DNA of 64,000 nt from AP-15 sp963781215 (GTDB lineage Bacteria > Pseudomonadota > Alphaproteobacteria > ATCC43930 > CGMCC-115725): positions 80,242 through 144,241 of the forward strand of contig CAWAFE010000043.1 in the NCBI GenBank assembly GCA_963781215.1, read 5' to 3'. Positions 1-7,787 of this stretch are shown here, piece after piece (the stretch's first letter is position 1; every line of letters starts with the position of its first letter). Under the pieces are notes generated by a model. It was not told the origin of the DNA, searched no databases, and saw only the letters and a program-made list of their open reading frames with translations. A program made the translations under genes and the position numbers.

Positions 1-240
1 GGCATAGCCGATCCGGCGGCGCAGCGTTTCGGCCGCAATGCGGGCCACGTCCTCGCCGCCGACCCGGATCGATCCGGCATCGATCGCGGTCAGCCGGTTG
101 ATCATCCGCAGCGTCGTCGACTTGCCGCAGCCCGACGAGCCGAGCAAGACGCAGAACTCGCCCGCATCGACCGACAGCGACAGATCGTCGACGACGGCGC
201 GGTCGCCATAGCGCTTGGCGACGTGCTCGATCTCGATCAC
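1..240 (-). CDS. Quaternary-amine ABC transporter ATP-binding protein (5' part only)
   Basis: Only the first 80 codons are inside the window; the gene runs off the left edge. The encoded start reads as a nucleotide-binding domain with a Walker A motif GSSGCGKST near residue 35, followed by TLRMINRL, which is typical of the OpuBA/YehX/OsmV ATPases of glycine betaine, choline or proline-type importers. The start is GTG at 240-238 and overlaps the TGA of the upstream permease gene by four bases (GTGA), so translation is probably coupled. It is the third gene of an operon with the permease and the binding protein. It would power uptake at the inner face of the membrane. The substrate cannot be told from sequence. 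Confidence 0.85.
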   Translation of the reverse strand, partial: MIEIEHVAKRYGDRAVVDDLSLSVDAGEFCVLLGSSGCGKSTTLRMINRLTAIDAGSIRVGGEDVARIAAETLRRRIGYA

Positions 241-1400
241 GACGCCGGCCGCCGTCGCAGCAGCTCGGCCATGGTCTGCAAGGCGAAGTCGGCGGCCAAT
301 GCCAGAAAGATCGCCGGCAAAGCGCCGAGCAGAACCAGATCGACGGCGTATTGGCCGAGGCCTTCGAAGACAAAGGTGCCGAGCCCGCCGGCGCCGATCA
401 GTGCCGCGACCACCGCCAATCCGATCGCCTGAACCAGGACGATGCGCAGCCCGGCGAGCAAGACCGGGGAAGCAAGCGGCAATTCGACCCGGCGAAAGAT
501 CTGTCCCGCGGTCAGGCCCATCCCGCGCGCGGCGTCGATGACGGCGCGCTCGACGCCCGAAAGCCCCGCCGTCGTATTGCGCACGACCGGGAGCAGCGCG
601 TAGAGCACCAGGGCGACGATCGCCGGCGCCACGCCGATGCCGCCGACGCCGAACTCGGCGAGCCGCGGCACGGCGAACGCCAACGCAGAAAGGGGCACAA
701 TCAGCAAGCCGAAGAGCGCGATCGACGGGATCGTCTGCAATATGTTCAAGACTGCGAAGAGCGGCCCTTGCAGCGCCGGAAATCGCGTGCCGGCAATGCC
801 GAGCGGGAAGCCGATCAGGATCGCCGGCCCGACCGAGCCGACGACGAGCAAGACATGGCGCACCAACGCGTCGGCGAAGACCTGGCGGCGGCTCGCATAT
901 TCCTGGGCGATCGACAGTGCGTCGAAGGTGCCGGCCGCCGCCAGGGCGAGAACGCCCGCGACGATCACGGCCACGGCGACGAGCCGCGCCAGGGGGCCGG
1001 CCCGAAGCCGCTGCAAGGCATCGACGACGGCGAGCGCGGCGCACCCGGCCAGGATCCAGAATGCCGCGCCCGGCGACACCCGCGAAGCGGGCGGCGCGCG
1101 CGATGCGAGGTCCTGCGCGGCGTGCCCCAGGGCGGTCAGCGTCAACAGCAGCAGCGCACCACCCAGCAGTGCCGCCGCCTGATTCACCGTTCGGCTCGGG
1201 GGCGTGAAGCAGGAGGCGAGCAGGATGATGCCGAGCGCTGCGATGTATAAGGCCCAGGGTGCGTCGCCCGCCGCCCACAGCGCGATCGGCCTGCCCGAGA
1301 CCAGCCGGTTCGGCGCCAGCGCGACAAAGCCGGCCGCGGCCACGGCGACACAGCCACCCGCGACCAACGTCAACAGCACCTGGTTGCGGATCGCATTCAC
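237..1400 (-). CDS. Quaternary-amine ABC transporter permease, YehY/OsmW-like
   Basis: The product has 387 residues, close to E. coli YehY (385). The N-terminal half holds several hydrophobic segments (roughly residues 8-30, 48-65, 72-90, 110-165) and the C-terminal half is a BPD_transp_1 permease domain with the EAA-type loop near GLSGVERAVIDAARGMGL around residue 285. It is an inner-membrane importer subunit of the OpuB/ProW group. The start is GTG at 1400, overlapping the TGA of the binding-protein gene by four bases; its own stop overlaps the GTG of the ATPase in the same way. The whole transporter is therefore a tightly coupled three-gene operon read leftwards. The family fit is strong; the solute (betaine, choline or another compound) is inferred only. 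Confidence 0.88.
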   Translation of the reverse strand: MNAIRNQVLLTLVAGGCVAVAAAGFVALAPNRLVSGRPIALWAAGDAPWALYIAALGIILLASCFTPPSRTVNQAAALLGGALLLLTLTALGHAAQDLASRAPPASRVSPGAAFWILAGCAALAVVDALQRLRAGPLARLVAVAVIVAGVLALAAAGTFDALSIAQEYASRRQVFADALVRHVLLVVGSVGPAILIGFPLGIAGTRFPALQGPLFAVLNILQTIPSIALFGLLIVPLSALAFAVPRLAEFGVGGIGVAPAIVALVLYALLPVVRNTTAGLSGVERAVIDAARGMGLTAGQIFRRVELPLASPVLLAGLRIVLVQAIGLAVVAALIGAGGLGTFVFEGLGQYAVDLVLLGALPAIFLALAADFALQTMAELLRRRPAS

Positions 1401-2332
1401 GGCAGGAAGTGCTTCGATTTCAGATAGGCAGCGGCGACGGAAGCGGCGTCCTGACCGTCGACGGCGATCTCGGCGTTGAGCCGCTGCAACGTCTCGAGCG
1501 TCAGTGTGGCGAAGACCGGGTCGAGGATGGTCGCGATTTCCGGATGTTCCCGCAACACGGCGTCCCGCACCACCGGCGCCGGGGCGTAGACAGTCTGCGC
1601 GCCGCGGTCGTCGTCGAGTGCGGTGAGACCGAGTGCGGCGAGCGCGCCGTCGGTGCCGTAGGCCATCGCGGCGTTGACATCGGACATGCCTTCGGCCGCG
1701 GCGCGCAGGGTCGCCGCTGTGTTGCCGCCCGACAGCGTCAGCAGCTGCTCGTCCGTCAGGCGAAAGCCGTAGGTCGCCTCGAAAGCCGGCAAGGCCGAGG
1801 GGCTCTCGACGAACTCGGCCGAGGCGGCGAGCTTGATCCGGCCGCCACGCGCGAGATACCGGGCGAAATCATCCATCGTCTTCAGGCCCTGGCTCTCGGC
1901 CAGATCCTTGCGCACCGCGATCACCCAGGTGTTGTTCGCCCGCGCCGGGGCGAGCCAGGCGAGCGAATTCTTGTCGCCGTCGAGCTTTTTGACCTCGGCA
2001 TAGCCGAGCCCCCAATTCTTCCACACCGACCTTCCCTCCATGTGAAAGAACAGCGCGCCGTTCCCGGTGTATTCCGGGTAGATGTCGATCTGGCCGGCGA
2101 GAATGGCGGCGCGCAAGATGTTGGTTGGCCCAAGCTGAATTTTGTTCGAGACCATGAGGCCATGGGCTTCGAGCAGGGATAGGACCATGTTGCCGAGCAG
2201 CGCGCCCTCGGTGTCGATCTTCGAGGCGACGACGATCCTCTCCCCTGCCGGCGCCGCGGGGGAGGCGGCCGAAAGAAGGGCGGAGAACAGCGCGGCGACG
2301 GCGGCGATCGAGCGGCGCGGGAAAGGCGGCAA
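1397..2332 (-). CDS. Quaternary-amine ABC transporter substrate-binding protein, OsmF/YehZ-like
   Basis: The product has about 311 residues if translation begins at TTG 2332, which precedes a signal peptide (arginines, then a run rich in A and L ending near PAAPA, cleavage around residue 25). The mature part matches OpuAC/OsmF periplasmic binding proteins: an IVVASKIDTEG start, then DIYPEYTG near residue 80 and NNTWVIAVRKD near 125. The frame stays open far upstream over the opposite strand, but that part is antisense to the DUF2252 gene and is not coding. No ATG is available near the signal peptide, so TTG (or a near alternative) is an inference. It is the first gene of the transporter operon, transcribed divergently from the DUF2252 gene across about 96 bp. 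Confidence 0.82.
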   Translation of the reverse strand: MPPFPRRSIAAVAALFSALLSAASPAAPAGERIVVASKIDTEGALLGNMVLSLLEAHGLMVSNKIQLGPTNILRAAILAGQIDIYPEYTGNGALFFHMEGRSVWKNWGLGYAEVKKLDGDKNSLAWLAPARANNTWVIAVRKDLAESQGLKTMDDFARYLARGGRIKLAASAEFVESPSALPAFEATYGFRLTDEQLLTLSGGNTAATLRAAAEGMSDVNAAMAYGTDGALAALGLTALDDDRGAQTVYAPAPVVRDAVLREHPEIATILDPVFATLTLETLQRLNAEIAVDGQDAASVAAAYLKSKHFLP

Positions 2333-2428
2333 CGAGCTTTTTCTCGGCGATCGGCTGGTTGCTGCTACTCTGCCGCAAGCACGACAACGTTGTCGACCCC
2401 AACAGGCGGCAGGGCAAGGGAGGGCGGC

Positions 2429-3772
2429 ATGAGCGCATCCTCCGATCGTCGGCGTCTCGACGAGCGGCGAGCGAGCGGCATCGCGTGGCGGCGGCAGGTG
2501 CCGCTTGAAGCGCACGCCGATTGGGCGCCGCCGGAGAACCGGGGCGATCCGGTCGAGATCCTGATCGAGCAGGGCAAGAACCGGATCCCGGAGCTGCTGC
2601 CGTTGCGCTATCAGCGCATGCGACCCGACGCGTTTTCGTTTCTGCGGGGTGCGGCCGCAGTCATGGCCGCCGACCTCGGCTCCCACCCGGCGACCGGGCT
2701 GCGCCTGCAATCGTGCGGCGATTGCCACCTCGCCAATTTCGGCGCCTATGCGACCCCCGAAGGGACACCGGTTTTCGACATCAACGATTTCGACGAGACC
2801 CTGCCGGCCCCGTTCGAGTGGGATGTGAAGCGTCTCGTCACGAGCCTCGCCGTCGCCGGGCGGGTCGCGCAACTGCCGGAGCGGGACTGCCGCCGCCTCG
2901 CCCGCCGGGCGGCGCAAAGCTATCGCCGGCGCCTGGCGGAGCTGGCCGGGCTGCCGCCGCTCGACGCGTGGACCACCCGCATCGACCTCGGGGCGGCGAT
3001 CGCCGATCTCGACTCGGGCACGATCCGCCGCAGGCTGAAGAAGCGTCTTGCGACCGTGTTGCAGGGCGGGGCGGCGCATTTCGGGCTGGTGGAGCAGACG
3101 GATGCGGGCTGGCGCCTCAAGGACAAGCCGCCGCTGGTGCGCCATCTGAGCGGGCACGGGCTGCATGCCCGCCGCGCCTTTGCGTCCTACGCCGAGACCT
3201 TGCAGGAGGACCGCCGGATATTGCTCGGGCGCTACCATTTGCACGACATCGCGTTCAAGATCGTCGGCGTCGGCAGTGTAGGCACCTATTGCGCGATCGC
3301 CCTCTTCGTCTCGGATAGCGGGGCGCCGCTGCTGCTGCAGATCAAGGAAGCGCAGGAATCGGTGCTGGCTCCGTTTGCCGGCGCCTCGAGCTACGCCGAC
3401 CACGGCGAGCGCGTCGTGGTCGGGCAGCGCATGCTGCAGGCGGCGACCGACGTCTTTCTCGGCTGGACACGGGTTCCGCTCGACGGGCGATTTTTCTACA
3501 TCCGGCGGCTCAAGGATTCGAAGCTCGCCAATATCGGTGCGAGGCTCGAAGCAGCACTGCCGTTCTATGCCGAGCTCTGCGGCCGCACCCTGGCCCGTGC
3601 CCACGCCCGCGCCGGCGACGCTATCGCGATCTCGAGCTATCTCGGCGACGGGCCCGAATTCGACAAGGCGATCGCGGCGTTCGCCATGGTCTATGCCGAC
3701 CAAACCGGGCGGGACAGGGGTGCTTTTCTCGACGCGATCGAAGCAGGGCGGATCACCACCGAGACTGCGTGA
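2429..3772 (+). CDS. DUF2252 family protein
   Basis: The product has 447 residues from ATG 2429, chosen because GGGAGG lies 6-11 bases upstream; an in-frame ATG at 2390 has no such site. DUF2252 proteins are kinase-fold-like proteins of unknown substrate. The expected landmarks are present: RMRPDAFSFLRG near residue 62, GDCHLANFG near 92, and FDINDFDE near 108, then the LLLQIKEA segment near 305. Some homologues are annotated as phosphotransferase-like, but no activity can be assigned here. The gene is monocistronic and divergent from the osmolyte transporter. Length matches the family. Confidence 0.85.
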   Translation: MSASSDRRRLDERRASGIAWRRQVPLEAHADWAPPENRGDPVEILIEQGKNRIPELLPLRYQRMRPDAFSFLRGAAAVMAADLGSHPATGLRLQSCGDCHLANFGAYATPEGTPVFDINDFDETLPAPFEWDVKRLVTSLAVAGRVAQLPERDCRRLARRAAQSYRRRLAELAGLPPLDAWTTRIDLGAAIADLDSGTIRRRLKKRLATVLQGGAAHFGLVEQTDAGWRLKDKPPLVRHLSGHGLHARRAFASYAETLQEDRRILLGRYHLHDIAFKIVGVGSVGTYCAIALFVSDSGAPLLLQIKEAQESVLAPFAGASSYADHGERVVVGQRMLQAATDVFLGWTRVPLDGRFFYIRRLKDSKLANIGARLEAALPFYAELCGRTLARAHARAGDAIAISSYLGDGPEFDKAIAAFAMVYADQTGRDRGAFLDAIEAGRITTETA

Positions 3773-3989
3773 AGAGGTCAGGGTTCCGGCGGCGCCGAGT
3801 TGTGTGCGTCAAATTCTGAAAAAGGGGCTTGGTGGTGTCGGGCGTGGACGGCGCGGAGCCAGCACCGCCTGACTGCTTGATCTGGGCTAGGACGTCGTTC
3901 CGATCGATGAATGCATTGGTCATGGGCTTGCCGGCCTCATCGGCTCGGCTCGTGTGCGTCCCCTCCTCTCCGGGAGGCGGCGCTCCGCC
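3773..3989. other. Gap after the DUF2252 gene
   Basis: No secure gene is seen. A short minus-strand frame (about 56 codons, ATG at 3923, stop at 3753) starts MTNAFIDRNDV and overlaps the 3' end of the DUF2252 gene. It has only a weak ribosome-binding site, matches nothing I recognise, and is mentioned only as a possibility. Confidence 0.3.
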
Positions 3990-4388
3990 TCAACAGGCGC
4001 GCAGGTGCCCGAGGCCCGCCGGCGGGGTTTTAGGCCCCGCCGGCATCGTCCTGCGGAAACGGTGGGCGGCCGAGGTCTCCGGCGCCACCGGCCGCCTTGC
4101 ACCGTTCCCGCCGGAACGGCTCGGGCTGTGCGGGCTGCATGTCAAGATCGCTACCTCCGCCATCTCCGCCCTGCGCGGCGGTCGCCCATCGGTTGCGATG
4201 CGGCGTTCCCGCCCGGCGGAAATGCCCGAGCCGACGAGCCGGAGGACCCGCTCGAGCCCGGAAGGGGCGGCAAGTGCCCACGCCCCGTACAGCCGGTGAA
4301 CCTGATCGAGCTGCAGCCGCGCCTCGCGGGCCCGCTGGTCGAGCTCGGCCCTCGGCACGCTCTTGCTCCACAGGTTTATCCTGGACAT
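3990..4388 (-). CDS. Small hypothetical protein
   Basis: A 132-codon frame starts at ATG 4388 behind a good ribosome-binding site (GGAGGG, seven bases upstream). The first 60 residues look like a real polar helical protein (a DQRAREARLQLDQVHRLYG stretch near residue 18). The second half is rich in R, P and G and looks like non-coding frame, so the real protein may be shorter, or a frameshift may lie near residue 65. I do not recognise the family. A perfect CRP-type palindrome lies about 63 bases upstream of the start, which suggests regulated expression. It is separated from DUF6476 (same strand, upstream) by about 100 bases. Confidence 0.4.
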   Translation of the reverse strand: MSRINLWSKSVPRAELDQRAREARLQLDQVHRLYGAWALAAPSGLERVLRLVGSGISAGRERRIATDGRPPRRAEMAEVAILTCSPHSPSRSGGNGARRPVAPETSAAHRFRRTMPAGPKTPPAGLGHLRAC

Positions 4389-4450
4389 GACACCCTCCAA
4401 CGTCTCTACAGGAGACGCGGACACAGATATTCTCGGCGGCGCCGATCGTG

Positions 4451-4466
4451 TGTGAACCGCTTCACA
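4451..4466. promoter_or_regulatory. CRP/FNR-family operator-like palindrome with adjacent hairpin
   Basis: The sequence TGTGAACCGCTTCACA is a perfect TGTGA-N6-TCACA palindrome, the consensus half-sites bound by CRP-family regulators. It sits 63 bases upstream of the start of the small minus-strand gene (4388) and 25 bases downstream of the DUF6476 stop. Immediately beside it, 4470-4486 (CCGCAA, five-base loop, TTGCGG) can form a hairpin and may end DUF6476 transcripts, although no clear U-tract follows. The regulator itself is not in the window. Confidence 0.45.
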
Positions 4467-4491
4467 CCGCCGCAACTTTTTTGCGGCCAGG

Positions 4492-4788
4492 TTAGGGAGA
4501 GCTGCGCAGCTCGATCGTGCCGAGACGGGCGCCAGTCGCCAGATCGATGACGACGAGCCGGCGCCCGCCCTCGGGCAGCGCCAGCTCGAGGACGAGGCGG
4601 TCGGTGCCGGCGGCCATCGCTTCGATCCGGGCGCCGCGGGGAAGGTCGAGCGTGGTGTCGGCGAAGGACCGCCCGGCGCCGGCGGACCCGCCACGCGACA
4701 GCCTGCCGGCGATGACCGCAACCACGACGGCGAAGGTGACGACGATCATGACGCCGAGGACGACGACCAGGATTTTGAGGCCGCGCAT
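4492..4788 (-). CDS. DUF6476 family small membrane protein
   Basis: The product has 98 residues from ATG 4788, preceded by AGGGGA. An N-terminal membrane segment (about residues 5-27, KILVVVLGVMIVVTFAVVV) is followed by a short linker and a small soluble domain containing TDRLVLELALPEGG and ending LGTIELRSSP. This is the pattern of the DUF6476 proteins that alphaproteobacteria encode divergently from an RluD-type synthase next to rpoH, and that is exactly the arrangement here. Function is unknown; it is probably anchored in the inner membrane with its C-terminus outside. A longer frame reaching 4959 is antisense to the rluD start and is not used. Confidence 0.75.
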   Translation of the reverse strand: MRGLKILVVVLGVMIVVTFAVVVAVIAGRLSRGGSAGAGRSFADTTLDLPRGARIEAMAAGTDRLVLELALPEGGRRLVVIDLATGARLGTIELRSSP

Positions 4789-4841
4789 TCCCCTAGGACC
4801 ACGATGGCAGGGCCGCTCGGGCCACGCACGAAGGCGGGCAG

Positions 4842-5840
4842 ATGGCGGCTGATCGGGGTATCCCAGACGAAGCGCCCGGCGGTGCCGCGGCGATCCGTAC
4901 CGAGGCCGGCGAGGCCGGGCAGCGTCTCGACCGCGTGCTGGCGCTGCGCCTGCCGGCACTGTCGCGCACGCGGCTCAAACGGCTGATCGAGGCCGGCCAC
5001 GTCCGGCATGAGGGCACGGCGATCCGCGACCCCTCGATGCGGGTGCGCTGCGGCCAGAATTTCGTCGTAATTCTCCCGGAAGCTGAAGAGGCTCTTCCCG
5101 CGCCGCAGGCGATCACGCTCAATATCCGCTTTGAGGATGCACATTTGATCGTCGTCGACAAGCCCGCCGGGCTGGTGGTTCACCCGGCCCCGGGGAACCC
5201 CGACGGCACCCTCGTCAACGCGCTCCTGGCGCATTGCGGCACGAGCCTCGCCGGGATCGGCGGGGTGCGCCGGCCGGGCATCGTCCATCGCCTGGACAAG
5301 GACACCAGCGGCCTGATGGTCGTCGCCAAGACCGAGGCGGCGCACCGGGCGCTGTCGCGGGATTTCGCGGCCCGCCGAATCGACCGCGCCTATGCCGCGT
5401 TCGTCTGGGGCGTACCCGCGCCGAGCGAAGGCGAGATCGCGGGCAACATCGGGCGCAGTCCCGGAAATCGCAAGAAGATGGCCGTCCTCGGCGAGGCGCG
5501 GGGGCGGCCGGCGCTGACCCGCTACCGTGTCGAGCGCATCTTCGACGGCAGGGCGGCGCTGATCGAATGCCGCCTCGCGACCGGCCGCACCCACCAGATC
5601 CGCGTGCATCTCGCCGACCGCGGCCATCCGTTGATCGGCGACCCGGTCTACGGCGCGCGGGGCGGCCGCACCGCTGCCCGCTCGGGCGCGATCGGTGCTG
5701 CGGTCGCGGGTTTTCCGCGACAGGCGCTGCACGCCCGCCGGCTCGGCTTCGTGCACCCCGTCGGCGGCGAGCAACTGGCCTTCGACAGCCCGCTCCCGGG
5801 CGATCTTCACGATCTGTTGAGCAATTTAGAGCGACTTTAA
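4842..5840 (+). CDS. RluA/RluD family RNA pseudouridine synthase
   Basis: The product has 332 residues. An S4 RNA-binding domain (about residues 20-80, LALRLPALSRTRLKRLIEAG) is followed by the PseudoU_synth_2 catalytic domain. The motif GIVHRLDKDTSGL near residue 147 holds the catalytic aspartate, and GRTHQIRVHL near 248 and HPLIGDPVYG near 262 are conserved. Family members convert uridines of 23S rRNA (RluD, RluC) or of tRNA and 23S rRNA (RluA); the presence of the S4 domain favours an RluD/RluC role. It is divergent from DUF6476 and lies 117 bases upstream of rpoH on the same strand, a common alphaproteobacterial arrangement. Confidence 0.9.
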   Translation: MAADRGIPDEAPGGAAAIRTEAGEAGQRLDRVLALRLPALSRTRLKRLIEAGHVRHEGTAIRDPSMRVRCGQNFVVILPEAEEALPAPQAITLNIRFEDAHLIVVDKPAGLVVHPAPGNPDGTLVNALLAHCGTSLAGIGGVRRPGIVHRLDKDTSGLMVVAKTEAAHRALSRDFAARRIDRAYAAFVWGVPAPSEGEIAGNIGRSPGNRKKMAVLGEARGRPALTRYRVERIFDGRAALIECRLATGRTHQIRVHLADRGHPLIGDPVYGARGGRTAARSGAIGAAVAGFPRQALHARRLGFVHPVGGEQLAFDSPLPGDLHDLLSNLERL

Positions 5841-5956
5841 ACTGGACAAAGCCCGACTATATTAGTAGGGTATCGGCGCTGGTCGGGGGCGTGGGATTGC
5901 AGCGCACCTGCCGGGCGTTCCTCTACACAGACAGCAACGCGGAGCGACGTCTCTAA

Positions 5957-6841
5957 ATGGCCACCCTTTCGGTACCTTCCCTTTCCTCCGAAGGAAATCT
6001 GACCCGGTATCTCCAGGAGATCCGGAAGTTTCCGATGCTGGAGCCGGAAGAGGAATACATGCTCGCCAAGAGCTGGAAGGAGCACGAGGATTCGGAGGCG
6101 GCCCATCGGCTGGTGACCAGCCACCTGCGGCTCGTCGCCAAGATCGCGATGGGTTATCGCGGCTACGGCCTGCCGCTCTCCGAGCTCATTTCGGAAGGCA
6201 ATGTCGGGATGATGCAGGCGGTCAAGCGCTTCGATCCCGACCGCGGCTTCCGGCTCGCGACCTACGCGATGTGGTGGATCCGCGCGGCGATCCAGGAATA
6301 CATCCTGCACTCCTGGTCGCTGGTCAAGATGGGCACCACCGCCGCGCAGAAAAAGCTGTTCTTCAACCTGCGCAAGCTCAAGGGCCAATTGCAGGCGATG
6401 GAGGAGGGCGATCTGTCGCCGGAAAACCTGAAAAAGATCGCGACCACGCTCGATGTGCCCGAGGCCGACGTCGTCAGCATGAACCGCCGGCTGGCGAGCC
6501 CGGACCATTCGCTGAACGCGCCGCTGCGCTCCGACAGCGAGGGCGAGTGGCAGGATTGGCTGGTCGACGAGAGCGAGAGCCAGGAGACCCGGCTCGGCGA
6601 TCGGCAGGAGCTGGGGCTGCGCCGCGACCTCCTGGAAAAGGCGATGACGCATCTGAACGACCGCGAGCGCCATATCCTCAGCGAGCGGCGGCTGCGCGAC
6701 AACCCGACCACTCTCGAGGACCTCTCGCAGCAATACGGCATCTCGCGCGAGCGGGTGCGTCAGATCGAGGTGCGCGCCTTCGAGAAATTGCAGAAGGCGA
6801 TCAAGACCGCCGCGGTCGAGCGCCGCCTCGTCACCCACTGA
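5957..6841 (+). CDS. rpoH: RNA polymerase sigma factor RpoH (sigma-32)
   Basis: The product has 294 residues, the usual RpoH length. Region 1.2/2.1 begins near LTRYLQEIRKFPML (residue 14); region 2.2-2.4 includes KRFDPDRGFRLATYAMWWIRA near 93, and the RpoH box lies around QKKLFFNLRKLK near 130. Region 4.2 has an HTH ending YGISRERVRQIEVRAFEKL near residue 262. It directs RNA polymerase to heat-shock and proteostasis promoters. The 116-base leader between the rluD-type gene and ATG 5957 contains a TATATT element at about 5858, but a clear -35 partner was not found. The start has only a distant GGAG, perhaps consistent with regulated translation, as in other rpoH mRNAs. Confidence 0.95.
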   Translation: MATLSVPSLSSEGNLTRYLQEIRKFPMLEPEEEYMLAKSWKEHEDSEAAHRLVTSHLRLVAKIAMGYRGYGLPLSELISEGNVGMMQAVKRFDPDRGFRLATYAMWWIRAAIQEYILHSWSLVKMGTTAAQKKLFFNLRKLKGQLQAMEEGDLSPENLKKIATTLDVPEADVVSMNRRLASPDHSLNAPLRSDSEGEWQDWLVDESESQETRLGDRQELGLRRDLLEKAMTHLNDRERHILSERRLRDNPTTLEDLSQQYGISRERVRQIEVRAFEKLQKAIKTAAVERRLVTH

Positions 6842-6962
6842 GCTGCGACCAACGCAACGCTGCCGGCTCCGCCGAAATTCGGTTGCGAGAGTTGCCAGAA
6901 AATCCTGACGAGCCACAATAGCCCCTATCCGACACGGGGGTTGGATTGCCGGGAGCAGAAGA

Positions 6963-7589
6963 ATGCGCAGATTTTTGCTGATCGCAGCGGTTGGCGGGTT
7001 CGTCTTGGCCGGCGCTCCCGCCCGATCGGCGACCATCGACACCTTCGCGTTCACGCAATTGGGCTGGGGTCTCTCGGAAATCACCAGCGAGGGACTGACT
7101 ATCGGGGCAGCCGATCCAGGTGGCATCCTGACCGGCACCTTTACCGCCACGGTCGAGCCGGACGGCCTGATCCTGCTAGCTGATCTCACGGCGTTTTCCG
7201 ACTCGTACAGCGATTCGGCCGCGAAAGGGATCATAGGCATGGGTCTGGCGGACCTGACCGTCTTTGGCTACGACGTGACGGAAGGCTCCGGCAGCCTCGA
7301 CACGGCCGGAACCTACGGCAAGGACCAGACCTGCGAAGGCAACGCCGTCCCGACCAGCCCCGACTGCAGCGGCTCTGGCACTATTGTTTATACAACCGGG
7401 TTCGACGGAGCGATCTTCAGGGCCGGGTTGCCGCTTCCTTCTCTTCTCACCCTCGACCAAGCGGCGGTTACCTTGGTGACCGCACCGACTACAACGGTGC
7501 CGGAGCCGTCGGAATTGTCGCTTCTCGCCGCGTTCGCCGGGCTCTTCGGCGTCGCCGGACGGGCTGCCCGCCGCGGCGTCACCCACTGA
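6963..7589 (+). CDS. PEP-CTERM sorting domain protein
   Basis: The product has 208 residues. A signal peptide (MRRFLLIAAVGGFVLAGAPA, cleavage after SA near residue 23) is followed by a low-complexity exported domain with two cysteines (TCEG and DCSG, near residues 122-137). The C-terminus carries the tripartite sorting signal: the VPEPSEL motif near residue 180, a hydrophobic helix, and a final basic cluster (RAARRG). Such proteins are processed by an exosortase and usually go to the surface or the exopolysaccharide matrix. No exosortase is in the window. It starts 121 bases downstream of rpoH with its own spacing, so cotranscription is uncertain. The mature domain is not recognised. Confidence 0.85.
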   Translation: MRRFLLIAAVGGFVLAGAPARSATIDTFAFTQLGWGLSEITSEGLTIGAADPGGILTGTFTATVEPDGLILLADLTAFSDSYSDSAAKGIIGMGLADLTVFGYDVTEGSGSLDTAGTYGKDQTCEGNAVPTSPDCSGSGTIVYTTGFDGAIFRAGLPLPSLLTLDQAAVTLVTAPTTTVPEPSELSLLAAFAGLFGVAGRAARRGVTH

Positions 7590-7787
7590 CGCTCGCACGA
7601 TAGAGCCGGCCGCCGCGGGTCGGCACCTTCACCCCGGTCGTCGACGGCGCGACGAGGGGCGCGGCTCGCGCGGCAAGGAGATGTTTCGGGGTGAGTTTCT
7701 ATATATGCGGCCTCACCGACTAAGTGGCGCCTCCGCGAGACAGGGCGCCGAAGAGGGTTCGCGCGCCGGGTTGCACCCGCCCCCGCG

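Noticed and set aside
2430..3703. Long minus-strand frame extending the binding-protein gene to 768 codons
   Set aside because: The extra part is antisense to a well-supported DUF2252 gene and shows no protein family features; the signal peptide fixes the real start near 2332.
4470..4486. Rho-independent terminator after DUF6476
   Set aside because: A perfect 6-bp hairpin exists, but on the relevant strand it is not followed by a U-run, so it is noted only beside the operator-like site.
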